Shown here: positions 9,530 to 20,189 of the stretch, in pieces | Layout: every line of letters starts with the position of its first letter | Position numbering within the stretch: position 1 is the first letter of the stretch | From: Lycium barbarum | Taxonomy: Eukaryota > Streptophyta > Magnoliopsida > Solanales > Solanaceae | Length of the DNA stretch: 64,000 nt | Assembly (NCBI RefSeq): GCF_019175385.1 | Contig: NC_083346.1 | Location: 59,673,821 to 59,737,820 of the forward strand | Reading direction: 5' to 3' | Notes under the pieces: model-generated | What the model was told of the DNA's origin: nothing | Databases searched by the model: none | Seen by the model: only the letters and a program-made list of their open reading frames with translations | Program-made: the position numbers and the translations under genes

Positions 9530-10376
9530 GCGTACATGTTTCGTATAGACTTATCGGGTATGCCACCCAATCGTGATATTGATTTCTATATTGACTTGAA
9601 GCCGGGGACTCACCCTATTTCTATTCAGCTATATCGAATGGAGACAATCAATTTGAAAGAGCAGCTTCATAGCTTTCTTAGGAAGGGATTCATTAGACCG
9701 AGCGTCTCTCCTTAGGGCGCTCTTATGTTTTTTGTGAAGAAGAAGGATGGAACTATGCGGATGTGCATTGATTACCGCCAGTTGAACAAATTCACCATTC
9801 ATAACAAGTACCCCATTCCTCATATTGATTATCTATTTGACTAGCTTTAGAGAGATTCTGTGTTTTGCAAGATTGATTTGAGGTCAGGTTATCACTAGTT
9901 AAAAATTTGAGCTGAACATATTCCTAAGACAGCCTTTCAGACCCAGTATGGGCACTATAAGTTTCTTGTCAAGTCATTTGAGCTTACCAATACCCCAACT
10001 GCTTTCACGAACTTGATGAATGGCATTTTTAAGCCATGCTTGGATTCCTTCATGATTGTGTTCGTTGATGATATATTGGTCTACTCAAGGAGTAGGGAGG
10101 ATAACGAGAAACACTTGAGGATTGTTCATGGTTTGTTGAGAGACAGGGAGTTGTATGCCAAGTTCTCCAAGTGTGAGTTTGTGCTTGAGTCTGTATGTTT
10201 CTTAGGTCATATGGTATCAAAGGACGAGATTATGGTTGATCCTCAGAAGATTGAGGCCATGAGAGATTGGGCTAGGCCCACTTCAATGATAGAGATTCGT
10301 AGCTTTGTGGGTCTGGCCAGTTACTACCGTCAGTTCATGAAGGGATTTGCTTCTATTGCTTCGTATTTGACTCGTT
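9530..10376 (+). pseudogene. Element B reverse transcriptase remnant
   Basis: Blocks in order: IDFYIDLKPGTHPIS, FIRPSVSP then TAG where WGA is expected, [53 protein letters not shown], and [14 protein letters not shown] with the catalytic Asp pair intact at about 10060, then [16 protein letters not shown] and [13 protein letters not shown]. It would copy element RNA into DNA. At least five in-frame stops (9713, two near 9842-9850, 9895, 9907) inactivate it. Several fit CAG-to-TAG or TGG-to-TAG changes. Confidence 0.9.
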
Positions 10377-10915
10377 AACCAAGAAAGAAATGCCTTTTCA
10401 GTGGACCGATGAGTGTCAGGAGAGCTTTCAAAAGCTCAGGACTTATTGATTTCAGCTTTGATTCTAGAATTGCCCGTGGTGGGCAAGGATTTTGTTGTAT
10501 ATTGTGATACTTCTCATTTTGGGTTTGGTGCCGTGTTCATGCAGTAAAAGAAGGCTATTGCTTATGCTTCTAGACAACTAAAGATTCGTGAGAAGAACTA
10601 CTCAACTCATGATTTAGAGTTGGCTACAGTGGCATTTGCTTTGAAGATTTGGAGACACTATCTCTAAGGTGTCCATCGTGAATTATTCACTGACCATCTC
10701 AGACTTAGCATGTGTTTACTCAAAGGGATCTCAATTCTAGGCAGCGAAGATGGATGGAGTTGCTTAAGGATTATGACCTTACCATCTTATATCATCTTGG
10801 CAAGGGAAATGTGGTAGCAGATGCCTTGAGTTGAAAGTCAGTGAGTATAGGCAGTTTGGCTCGATTGATCGCTTCAGAGCGTCCTTTAGCCATAGAGGTC
10901 CAGACTCTGGCTAAT
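10377..10915 (+). pseudogene. Element B RNase H remnant
   Basis: It reads DFVVYCDTSHFGFGAVFMQ, then [36 protein letters not shown] and LFTDHLR, so D, E and D positions are visible across frames. The [11 protein letters not shown] block and [13 protein letters not shown] region are frameshifted or partly deleted near 10690-10830. No single frame covers the domain. Confidence 0.82.
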
Positions 10916-11839
10916 AGTTTTGTGAGGCTTGACATTTCAAATTCGAATAGTGTTGGCTTGTGTTGAGGCGAGATCGTCGCTTTTGGATTACATTAAGGAA
11001 AGTCAGTTTGAGGATGCAAGGTTGTGCAAGATTCGTGATAAGGTCTTGAGTAGTGAGGCCAATGAGGCCATGATTGATAGTGTGGGAGTCTTGAGGATCA
11101 AGGGACGTGTTTGTGTTCCTCGTGTTGAGGATTTGATTAGGACAATTTTTGAGAAGTCCCATAGTTTTAGATATTCTATTCATCCTGATTCTACCAAGAT
11201 ATATCGCGGCTTGAGACAACATTACTGATGGGGTCATCTCTAGTAGAGGCCCTCAGTTTACATCCCATTTTTGGCGGACTTTACAGACTGATTTGGGTAC
11301 TTGATTGGATCTCAGTACAACTTTTCACCCTCAAAGAGATGGTCAGTTTGAGTGGACGATTTAGGACCTTGAGGATAAGCTCCGAGCGTGTTTGATTGAC
11401 TTTGGTGGTCATTAGGACAAGTTCTTGCCTTTGGCAAAGTTTGCGTACAACAATAGTTACTATTCGAGCATTGATATGGCTCAGTTTGAGGCTCTTTATA
11501 GGAGAAGATGCCGATCTACTATTGGTTGGTTTGATGCCTTTGAGGTGAGGCCGTGGGGTATCGATCTTTTGTGAGAGTCGTTGGATAAGGTTAGGCTGAT
11601 TCAAGATAAGCTTTTAGCGGCTCAGAGGAGACCGAAGGAGTATACGGACCGGAAGGTCCGAGATCTTGATATCATTGTTGAGGAGCAGGTTCTGTTAAAT
11701 GTCTCACCCATGAAGGTTGTGATGAGGTTTGGGAAGAAGGGAAAGCTCAGTCCTAGTTTTATTGATCCATTTGAGATTTTTGACCTTGTGGAGGAGGTAG
11801 CCTATGAGTTGGGTTTACCTCCAGGTTTGTCGAGTGTTC
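10916..11839 (+). pseudogene. Element B integrase, internal deletion, cut by element C
   Basis: The N-terminal linker (SLLDYIKESQFEDARL, then RIKGRVCVPRVEDLIR and FRYSIHPDSTKIYRGLRQ) jumps at about 11228 straight to RGPQFTSHFW. The HHCC zinc region's CxxC part and the first catalytic Asp region are therefore missing. After that come STTFHPQRDGQ, AYNNSYYSSIDMAQFEALY, and the C-terminal NVSPMKVVMRFGKKGKLSPSF...VAYELGLPPGLSSV. The reading is broken at 11839 by the LTR of C and resumes at 27975. It would have catalysed insertion of element cDNA. Confidence 0.88.
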
Positions 11840-12179
11840 TGTTACACCCCAGAAATTTTTCGTTAACGTACAATAAGTAGACTAACGAAGGGCATGACGT
11901 ATATGATGTTTTAGTAAGTAAGAAATAATGTTTGATGATTTTAAATAAGATTTCAAAGACATTTGAGGTAGGAGATGAAAGTTGTTAAGGAAAGCAAGGT
12001 ATATGTTGTGTGTCGGGAAGAAATTACGAGCATCGAATTAATGATGGCTTAGTGATGTTTTGGAGCAGAGTTATAATGTTCCCTAGATTGTTAACGAGGT
12101 GTTAAACAAGTATCAAGAAGGTCCCATGATGATTTGAGATCAAACGAAGTGACGAGAACAAGATTGGAGAAAAGATGGG

Positions 12180-12485
12180 TTCTACGGCCGATTATACGGT
12201 CCGTATAATGGACCGCAGAATCGTCACAGTTAAGTCCCTCACAGATGGGATTATACGGTCACTTATATGGACCGTATAAAATTATACGGACCGTATAATA
12301 TGCCGTAAAATGAACACAGAAGTGAGAAGTTGACGGGGTGATTTCATGGTCACTTATACGGACCGTATAAATTTATACGGACTTTATAATGTGCCGTCAA
12401 ATTGACATAGAAAGGGATGATTACTGAAGCAATTTCACGGTCACCTATACGAACCGTATAAGTGTCCGTATAATTTCGTCGGGAC
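12180..12485 (+). repeat. Palindrome array in element C 5' LTR (72/91-bp unit)
   Basis: The 19-bp palindrome ATTATACGGWCCGTATAAT occurs at 12191-12209 and 12281-12299, with near-copies at about 12263, 12354 and 12445. These last three are 91 bp apart, which equals the 72-bp spacing seen in the 3' LTR plus one extra 19-bp palindrome. The array lies just upstream of the TATA box, where an enhancer would sit. Confidence 0.8.
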
Positions 12486-12497
12486 AGATTTTTAATT

Positions 12498-12505
12498 TAT
12501 AAAAA
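12498..12505 (+). promoter_or_regulatory. TATA box of element C 5' LTR
   Basis: TATAAAAA is followed by GAGCACCCAAGTTCATT; the same arrangement occurs at 26001-26008 in the 3' LTR. It would place Pol II initiation about 25-35 bp downstream and defines U3 as the first roughly 0.69 kb of the LTR. Confidence 0.65.
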
Positions 12506-14094
12506 GAGCACCCAAGTTCATTATTTTCATTTCATTTTCATTCCCCACAATTCAAGACTTCTCTAGAAACCTCCACACACTTCATATACAAGAACCCAAG
12601 AGAAAATTGATGATCAATTTCATCAAACCCATAAAAATCAAGTGTAAGAAACACATTAAAGTGCATCCAAGCCAAGAAATATCAATGGAAGTGAACTAGG
12701 GTTTTGGTGAAAGAGAAGTATTTCAACTCGAGGCTTATTCCTACACTATCTAAGGTAAGTTTTATGGTATTTCCATGTTATTCAAGGTATTGAAAAGTTG
12801 AAACACTTGGATTGTAGAAGGATATAGAAAATGGGTCATGAATGTGGGAATAGTGCCATTTTTTAGTAGTAGTTTGGGGTGAATCATGAATATTGATATG
12901 TTGTGAGTGTAATTACGCTATGAATGATGTTAAGAGCATGATAGAAACATTAGATGAGAATGAATGTAATGTTGTGCTATGATCAGGATTATGGATGACC
13001 TTGAGAGGAAATTGTGGGGATTGGATAATGATGAATTTGATAAAAGTTATTGATAATGATATTATGAATGTTGTTATCGACGTTTGGGAGTTGATATATG
13101 ATATAGAGAAAGTAGTATAGATAAAGGAGATGCTGCTCAATTTTCTCTAGCTTAGTTCAAACGTGCTTTTGTTATCGATTATCTAACATGAGTATAAACT
13201 CTCTTGATGGTAGAAACGTGAATTTTGGAGAGGAACGTTCAAGTGATAGAGTGGCTAAACGAAAAGGTATGTAAGTCTAGTCCCTTCTTTCTAAGGCATG
13301 ATTCTCATGACATGATATTTCCTATCTCTTCATGACTTTCCTACGTCCAAAAACTATGAGTCAATCTTGATAAAGAGCTTCATATCAGACAAGATAAGAG
13401 ATATGTTACGAGTATGATAATGATGATGATGAATCTAAGTCTAAAGAGTCTAAGGCCATGATATTATGTTTTACAAGCTAATGATCCATTGATGCTGTTC
13501 ATTGTATACACTCATCTTATATGCTAATTCCTTCGAGGTGAGGCAGAACGCTTATGAATGCTCCATAACGGAATCGGGGGTTCATGACCTTATGACACCC
13601 CAATAGAGTATAATTGTCTTAAGTTCCCAGTCACGCATTATGATAATAGTATGATGAGAATGTGATAAGTCTATGAGATGTACATGATGCTATCACACCA
13701 CGCCTACATGGCCGAGCAGACACTGCTAAAGCGGGCAGTGTATACACCATGTCCAGATGGCATGATGTTATACCCCGTATTTTTATACGTCGAATTAGTC
13801 ATAAGCTAATCGACATAAGTTAAGGACGGGATTATTTTGGGATATGAAATAGGAATTTTTAATTCTCAATTTTAATTAGTACACGAATTGCTTAAAATAT
13901 TATTTAGTGTAGAAATATTATTGGAGATTAGAGACTAATTAATTATGGTTAGATTATTAAGTATGGATTAGTGATTAATTAAGTTAATTATATTTTGTGG
14001 GCCCCACCCGTTTTTAATTTTAAAAAAAAAAGAGAAAAACAAAACAAAATGGTGAGTCACTATGATGGACACGTGTAGGAAAAATGGGCAGCCC

Positions 14095-14102
14095 ATAAAT
14101 AG
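14095..14102 (+). promoter_or_regulatory. TATA-like box and G-box of element D 5' LTR
   Basis: ATAAATAG follows GGGCAGCCC. About 25 bp upstream is GACACGTGTAGG, containing the G-box/ABRE core ACACGTGT. Both are repeated in the 3' LTR (16972-16979). G-box cores are bound by bZIP/bHLH factors in plants, so stress-responsive transcription is possible but only inferred. Confidence 0.5.
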
Positions 14103-15235
14103 CACATTATTGACTAAGTTTAGTCAACATTTTCATTTCATAATTTGAAGCAAATTGGGTATTGAATTGCAATTTCATTTCATTTTTTAATTGGGTATTG
14201 AATTGCAATTTCATTTCATTTTTTCTTGTTTTGATTAAGTTCCAAGTTGAATTGCAAGTTCAAGGAGGTGATAGCAACATTGGGTATTGAATTGAGGAAG
14301 AAGAAATAGTGAAATTGGAGCAAATAAGTGTAGAATTTCCTCCGATAAAATTAAGGTAAGATTTTCTCATTTTATGGTATAATTGTATAAATGGTGTTGT
14401 AATGGAAGGATTAAAATTGGATTGGATGAAATTGGAAGTAAGAAATTGCATGAAATCGTTGATATTAGGAGTTGTAGTTGTTATATAGAATTGTTGAGTA
14501 GAGAAGATGCAAAGTGTGGTTTATGTTAATATGATGTTATTCGCGTTGTTGTCGTGTTTTCGTTGATAGGGATTCTAAATCTGGAAGAAAGGAGTGTATA
14601 ACGTATCGTATACAAAATGCATGTTGGTTTGTTTGGTGTATAATCTTAAATGTTAATGATTTAGATTGGAAAAGGATTAAGAAAGGTTATTGAGTTGTTT
14701 ATGGGTTGGATTGTAAGGATTTTATATGAATATTTCTATTACTGTCATTGTTGGTATTGCTGTGATAACAGGAGGTTAATTGGAAGTTTGGGTTAGGCGA
14801 GTTATATAGGGGAAATGCTGCCCGATTTCCGTTAAGTTCTTAAATAATGAAAATCCTAAATCAAGAAAGCATGAATTAAAGAATGATTCCTATAAGTGAT
14901 TGGTTACAGATTTATAACTTAGAAAGTATAGTTTACTAAGGATTCCGTTTCCGTTTCATGCCCGCAGGTACATACACTCGATTTGGTGATCCCCCAGCTT
15001 AGGATTTCCAGTCAGCTGTCTTGGAGAGCTCCGTTGTTCCGGAGCCGAGAATTTTGGTACAGATCTTCTGATGTATATATATATATATATATGTTTGTCC
15101 AGGGGTACGACGGGGCCCTGACCCGTCATATTTCACTGTTGATACTCTTTGAGGTCCGTAGACATGTGTGTGGGTTGTATATAGATTATGATCACCTGTG
15201 TCTATATAGTTGTTGTGGATGTTTCTGTTTGTTGA

Positions 15236-15388
15236 GGCAGCCTTGCCGGCTTGCGTATGTTATCGATAAGTAGTGGCAGCCTTGTCGGCTTGCGTAGTAT
15301 TATGACATCTAGTGGCAGCCTTGTCGGCTTGCGTATTATAATGATATATATTGGCAGCCTCGTCAGCTTGCGTATTTTATTACGTTGT
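15236..15388 (+). repeat. Four-copy 39-bp tandem repeat in element D 5' LTR
   Basis: GGCAGCCTTGTCGGCTTGCG-type units start at 15236, 15275, 15314 and 15353, exactly 39 bp apart. The same array is at 19084-19235 in the 3' LTR, and two copies occur on the minus strand in LTR J. Confidence 0.92.
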
Positions 15389-15553
15389 GATTGGTTTAGA
15401 CTCCGCAGGAGACACATTATCATGATCTATGACGTTGAGGACCTTTTGGTCTATGTCGATTCCCATGTTCTCTATAGTGTCAGTCTGATTATGTCTAACA
15501 GGTATACATATGGGTGTCCAGCTCGGGCACTAGTCATGGCCCACGGGATTGGG

Positions 15554-16539
15554 CCAGGACTACTTATTCAGCTGAGGACTATGGGAGATTATACCTCAAA
15601 TAGATAGTGAGACTTCACGGGGTTCCCACAGCTATTATCTCCGACAGAGGAGCTCAGTTTACGGCTAATTTCTGGAGATCATTCCAGGAGGGATTAGGGA
15701 CACAGGTGAGTCTTAGAACAACATTCCACCCGCAGACTGACGGACAGGCCGAGCGTACTATTTAGACGTTACAAGATATGTTACGGGCCTGTATTATTGA
15801 TTTCAGAGGTAGCTGGGACGATCATTTGCCACTTATTGAGTTTGCTTATAATAATAGCTACCATTCTAGTATCCAGATGGCACCGTATGAGGCCTTGTAT
15901 GGGAGGAAGTGCAGGTCACCTATTGGTTGGTTCGATATTGGTGAGACTAAATTAATAGGTCCAGACATGATTCAGCAAGCTATTGATAAAGTGAAGCTTA
16001 TTCAGGAGAGATTATTGGCAGCCCAGAGTCGACAGAAATCATATGCAGATAATCGAGGCCAACACTTAGAGTTTCAGGTTGGTGATTGGGAGTTCTTGAA
16101 GGTGTCACCCATGAAGGGTGTCATGAGATTCGGCAAGAAAGGGAAGCTAAGCCCGAGGTACATTGGGCTTTATCAGATTATTCATAGGGTAGGCCGGGTT
16201 GCCTACGAGTTGGACCAACCGTCTGATTTGGAAGCAGTACATCCAGCCTTTCACATGTCAATGCTTCGCAAATGTATAGGCGACCCTTCCAGAGTGTTTC
16301 CCGTGGATGATGTCCAGGTGACGGAGGAGTTTTCCTATGAGGAGCAACCTATAGCCATACTTGATCGGCAGGTCATGAGATTGCGTACCAAGGATGTGGC
16401 TTCCGTCAATGTATTATGGCGAAACAACAATAGAGAAGAGATGACCTGGGAAGCCGAAGAGGAGATGAAGAATAAGTATCCTTACTTGTTCCATACACAT
16501 GCAGGTAACTTAAACTTCTCACTTGGTTATATTGATTAA
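15554..16539 (+). pseudogene. Element D integrase catalytic end and C-terminal tail
   Basis: Homology starts at RTTYSAEDYGRLYLK, directly fused to LTR sequence. Stops replace Glu in the next residues (TAG at about 15602) and Gln after GQAERTI (TAG at about 15763). From 15778 an open 253-codon stretch encodes LRACIIDFRGSWDDHLPLIEFAYNNSYHSS, EALYGRKCRSPIGWF, the KGVMRFGKKGKLSPRYIG block, HPAFHMSMLRKCIGDPSRV and a C-terminal LRTKDVASVNVLWRNNNREEMTWEAEEEMK tail of the chromovirus type. The second catalytic Asp ([10 protein letters not shown]) and Glu (QAER) are visible; the first Asp region is deleted. It is not functional. Confidence 0.92.
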
Positions 16540-16627
16540 TAGATGAAACTGCAAGTTAGGGCGAATGTTCTATCCCGCATTTTACAAGACTTTATAGGAC
16601 CAATTTAACATTCGAGGACGAATATTA

Positions 16628-16642
16628 TAAAGGGGGGAAGGA
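16628..16642 (+). other. Polypurine tract of element D
   Basis: The purine-rich AAAGGGGGGAAGGA lies directly before TGTTATACC of the 3' LTR. About 20 bp upstream is AACATTCGAGGACGAATATT, an inverted repeat that precedes the PPT in C, E and H too. The PPT primes plus-strand DNA synthesis. Confidence 0.9.
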
Positions 16643-18164
16643 TGTTATACCCCGTATTTTATACGTCGAATTATTCGTAAGCTAATCGACATAAGTTAAG
16701 GACGGGATTATTTTTGGATATGAAATAGGAATTTTTAATTCTCAATTTTAATTAGTACACGAATTGCTTATAAATTTTATTTAGTGTAAAAATATTATTG
16801 GAGATTAGGGACTAATTAATTATGGTTACATTATTAAGTAGGGATTAGTGATTAATTAATATTAATAAAGGTAATTATATTTTGTGGGCCCCACCCGTTT
16901 TTAATTTTTTTTTTTTAAAAAAAAAATGGTGCGTCACTATGATGGACACGTGTAGGAAAAATGGGCAGCCCATAAATAGCACATTATTGACTAAGTTTAG
17001 TCATCATTTTCATTTCATAATTTGAAGCAAAAAAAAAAAAAAGAGAGAGAACATTTCCATGGCTGCTCTCGGCCAGCCATGGTTGAATGGATTTTTTTTT
17101 CTTGTTTTGATTAAGTTCCAAGGTGAATTGCAAGTTCAAGGAGGTGATAGCAACATTGGGTATTAAATTGAGGAAGAAGAAATAGTGAAATTGGAGCAAA
17201 TAAGTGTAGAATTTCCTCCGATTAAATTAAGGTATGATTTTCTCATTTTATGGTATAATTGTATAAATGGTGTTGTAATGGAAGGATTAAAATTGGATTA
17301 GATGAAATTGGAAGTAAGAAATTGCATGAAATTGTTGATATTAGGAGTTGTAGTTGTTATATAGAATTGTTGAGTTGAGAAGATACAAAGTGAGGTTTAT
17401 GTTAATATGATGTTGTTCGCGTTGTTGTCGTGTTTTCGTTGATGGGGATTCTAAATCTTGAAGAAAGGAGTGTATAACGTATCGTATACAAAACGCATGT
17501 TGGTTTGTTTGGTGTATAATCTTAAATGTTAATGATTTGGATTGGAAAAGGATTAAGAAAGGTTATTGAGTTGTTTATGGGTTGGATTGTAAGAAGTTTA
17601 TTTGAATATTTCTATTACTGTCATTGTTGGTATTGCTGTGATAACAGGAGGTTAATTGGACGTTTGGGTTAGGCGAGTTATATAGGGGAAATGCTGCCCG
17701 ATTTCCGTTAAGTTCTTAACTAATGAAAATCCTAAATCAAGAAAGCATGAATTAAAGAATGATTCCTATAAGTGATGGTTTACACATTTATAAGTTAGAA
17801 AGTATAGTTTACTAATGATAGCGTTACTTTTATATCGAATAGGCTAAAGGGACGACGAAGCGAACTTGGTTACGGTTAACCTATAACAGGTATGTAAAGT
17901 TATCCTTTCTTCTTTTTGGCATGATCTTTGTGAAGCAAATAGACGACGTATATATGATCCCAAAGAATTTCCTATTCCTAGAGACACTAGCATGACTATG
18001 TTCTTGATTTCCATAAGCTATTACATATGGTTTCGATACGTGTCTATGATTCAAGAAGTTCTATTTTTATATAATCCATTGTGACATTCGAAGGGTACTT
18101 GATATGATTATTTTCTTGATTTTCAAATGATAGTTCATCTTGATTATTCTGTCGAGTCTCAGAT

Positions 18165-18670
18165 ATGACTTAGTTTGCATGTGGTTGCTCACCACTCTGC
18201 TTGTGCATGCCTCAATATATCTTTCACCGAGTCCCGGGCCGGGTATGTTATCGTGCACAGTTTCACTGCATTGTTCACCGAGTCCCTCACTAGAGTGCCG
18301 GGTACGGTATATATATATATATATGATGATATGTTTATTGCGGCCAAGATGGTGTATGATGACTTTATTCACCGAGTCCCATAATGGGACGGATATGATA
18401 TATGATATTGACATACATGATTTAGTTTGCATATGGTTGCTCACTACTCTGCTCGTGCATGCCTCAATATATCTTTCACCGAGTTCCGAGCCGGGTATGT
18501 TATCGTGCACAGTTTCACTGCATTATTCACCGAGTCCCTCACTAGAGAGACGGGTACGGTATATATATATATATATATGATGATATGATGATATGTTTAT
18601 GGTGGCCAGGATGGTATATGATGACTTTATTCACCGAGTCCCATAATGGGCCGGATATGATATATGATAT
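18165..18670 (+). repeat. 252-bp tandem duplication in element D 3' LTR
   Basis: TAGTTTGCAT...GGTTGCTCAC starts at 18171 and again at 18423. Both copies carry the same series of CACCGAGTCCC motifs, GGGTACGG and a (TA)n run, with scattered differences. Minus-strand LTR J has related sequence near 36780-37080. Confidence 0.88.
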
Positions 18671-18948
18671 TGACATGCATGATTTATGTTTCAAAAGGCA
18701 AGTGTTTTGGTATTCTGGACGTTATACTTATCTCCCGTACTCCCTATTTCAGTTATGATCCTCTTTACTGTATTTCATGCTTTACATACTCAGTACATAT
18801 CTCGTACTGACCCCCTTTCTTCGGGGGGCTGTGTTTCATGCCCGCAGGGACAGACACTCGATTCGGTGATCCCCCAGCTTAGGATTTCCAGTCAGCTGTC
18901 TTGGAGAACTCCGTTGTTCCGGAGCCTAGACTTTTGGTAGAGATCTTC

Positions 18949-18953
<5 letters not shown>

Positions 18954-18994
<41 letters not shown>
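18954..18994 (+). repeat. (TA)n microsatellite
   Basis: About 41 bp of alternating TA in the D 3' LTR. The 5' LTR has a shorter run at the matching place (15072-15092). Length differences between the two LTRs reflect slippage. Confidence 0.95.
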
Positions 18995-18998
<4 letters not shown>

Positions 18999-19083
18999 CC
19001 AGGGGTACGACATGTGTGTAGGTTGTATATAGATTATGATCAGCTGTGTCTATATAGTTGTTGTGGACGTTTCTGTTTGTTGA

Positions 19084-19235
19084 GGCAGCCTTTCCGGCTT
19101 GCGTATGTTATTGATATGTAATGGCAGCCTTTTCGGCTTGCGTAGTATAATAATATGTAGTGGCAGCCTTGTCGGCTTGTGTATTATAATGATATATAGT
19201 GGCAGCCTCGTCGGCTTGCGTATTTTATTACTTTG
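19084..19235 (+). repeat. 39-bp tandem repeat, copy in element D 3' LTR
   Basis: Units start at 19084, 19123, 19162 and 19201 with the 39-bp period of the 5' LTR. Both LTRs keep four copies, so the array predates insertion of D. Confidence 0.92.
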
Positions 19236-19409
19236 TGATTGGTTGAGACTCCGCACGAGACATATTATCATGATCTGTGACGTTGAGGACCTTTGGGTCT
19301 ATGTCGATTCCCATGTTGTCTATAGTGTCAGTCTGATTATGTCTAACGGGTATGCATATGGGTGTCCAGCTCGGGCACTATCCATGGCCCACGGGACTGG
19401 GTCGTGACA

Positions 19410-20128
19410 CATGGGCAGGCACCACTAGTGGGCAGCATGAGATGGTACCCCGGACACGGGAGGCCTGGACGTGGGCTAATGATTATCACACCGTACCTAT
19501 ATGGACGGGCAGCTTATACATATATGCATACATGATATGATGATGATTATGAAGTAAGTTAGCATGCATTATTTCAGTTTTAAGTGACAGTCAGTTACAG
19601 ATCACTCTTCATTCGATGTCTCCGTATTTCATTGATATATCATTATTGTTTATGCCTTACATACTCAGTACAATATTCGTACTGATGTCCGTTTTCTTTG
19701 GACTCTGTGTTCATGGCCGCAGGGAGACAGGGAGACGGTGCAGATCCATATGAGCTATCAGCCGATTTACAGGAGCCCTCCATTATTCCGGAGGTGCTAT
19801 TTGGTTTATTCTTTTGTGTAAATATACGTATTTTGGGCACGACGGGGTCTTGTCCCGTCCATATGTCTAGTACTCTAGTAGAGGCTCGTAGATACGCATG
19901 TGTGGGTAGTATGGTCTCACGATGTTACTATTGTATCCATATTATTATTTTGATAGTCGAAGGGCTTATGTATATAAAAGTAATTATGTTTCATACTGAA
20001 AATGGTTTTCCTATGATTGAGTATACAATTAACGAAAGTACGCTTATTAAGTATGATGAGTAATAGAATGAGTGGTGCTCGGTGGTCAGCCCCGGGTACC
20101 CGTCATGGCCCCTAGTCGAGTCGTGACA
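19410..20128 (+). repeat. Element C 5' LTR, second part
   Basis: It continues C's 5' LTR after D and matches about 27260-27974. It contains CAGTAC-N7-GTACTG at 19666-19684, a compensated GTCC...GGAC hairpin, and CATGGCCGCAG|G acceptor-like sequence at about 19722. It ends GAGTCGTGACA. Confidence 0.93.
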
Positions 20129-20132
20129 AAAG

Positions 20133-20144
20133 TGGTATCAGAGC
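20133..20144 (+). other. Primer-binding site of element C
   Basis: TGGTATCAGAGC, four bases after the LTR end, complementary to initiator tRNA-Met. Confidence 0.97.
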
Positions 20145-20189
20145 AGTTCAGTCCCAGGAAGTGTCTACGAGCCGTGTCTAGTAAAGTCT

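Larger units (their letters stand above)
11840..13765 (+). repeat. Element C 5' LTR, first part
   Basis: TGTTACACCCC... matches 25343 onward. It is interrupted at 13765 by element D; the remainder is 19410-20128, together about 2.64 kb. It contains the palindrome array at 12180-12485, a TATA box at 12498, and AG|GTATGTAAG at 13265-13274. Confidence 0.93.
13766..15553 (+). repeat. Element D 5' LTR, internally deleted and 3'-truncated
   Basis: 13766 to about 14945 matches the start of the 3' LTR (16643 on). It then jumps to sequence matching about 18833, so the splice-donor-like site, the 252-bp duplication and the CAGTAC hairpin are lost. It ends at about 15553 in CACGGGATTGGGCC, a few bases short of the LTR terminus, and is fused there to integrase. 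An unusual two-copy repeat of TTGGGTATTGAATTGCAATT occurs around 14156-14222, replacing a different stretch in the 3' LTR. Confidence 0.88.
13766..19409 (+). mobile_element. Element D: internally deleted Ty3/gypsy element inside C's 5' LTR
   Basis: The ends are TGTTATACC at 13766 and GTCGTGACA at 19409. The flanking 5 bp are CATGA (13761-13765) and CATGG (19410-19414), one mismatch; C's 3' LTR reads CATGG at the empty site. Only the C-terminal half of integrase survives between LTRs. PBS, gag, protease, RT and RNase H are gone. The 5' LTR carries a separate internal deletion of about 1 kb. Confidence 0.93.
16643..19409 (+). repeat. Element D 3' LTR (complete)
   Basis: A 2767-bp LTR with TGTTATACC...GTCGTGACA ends. 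It contains a G-box and TATA-like box near 16945-16979, AG|GTATGTAAAG at 17888-17898, a 252-bp tandem duplication, the hairpin block at about 18790-18847, a long (TA)n run and the 39-bp array. It ends against C's 5' LTR. Confidence 0.93.

Noticed and set aside
15236..15388. CRISPR-like array (regular 39-bp spacing)
   Set aside because: Whole units are repeated without unique spacers, it occurs in both LTRs, and the context is a plant retrotransposon.
18140..18580. 146-codon open frame with repeated residues in the D LTR
   Set aside because: It is a by-product of the 252-bp tandem duplication and (TA)n runs, not a protein family.
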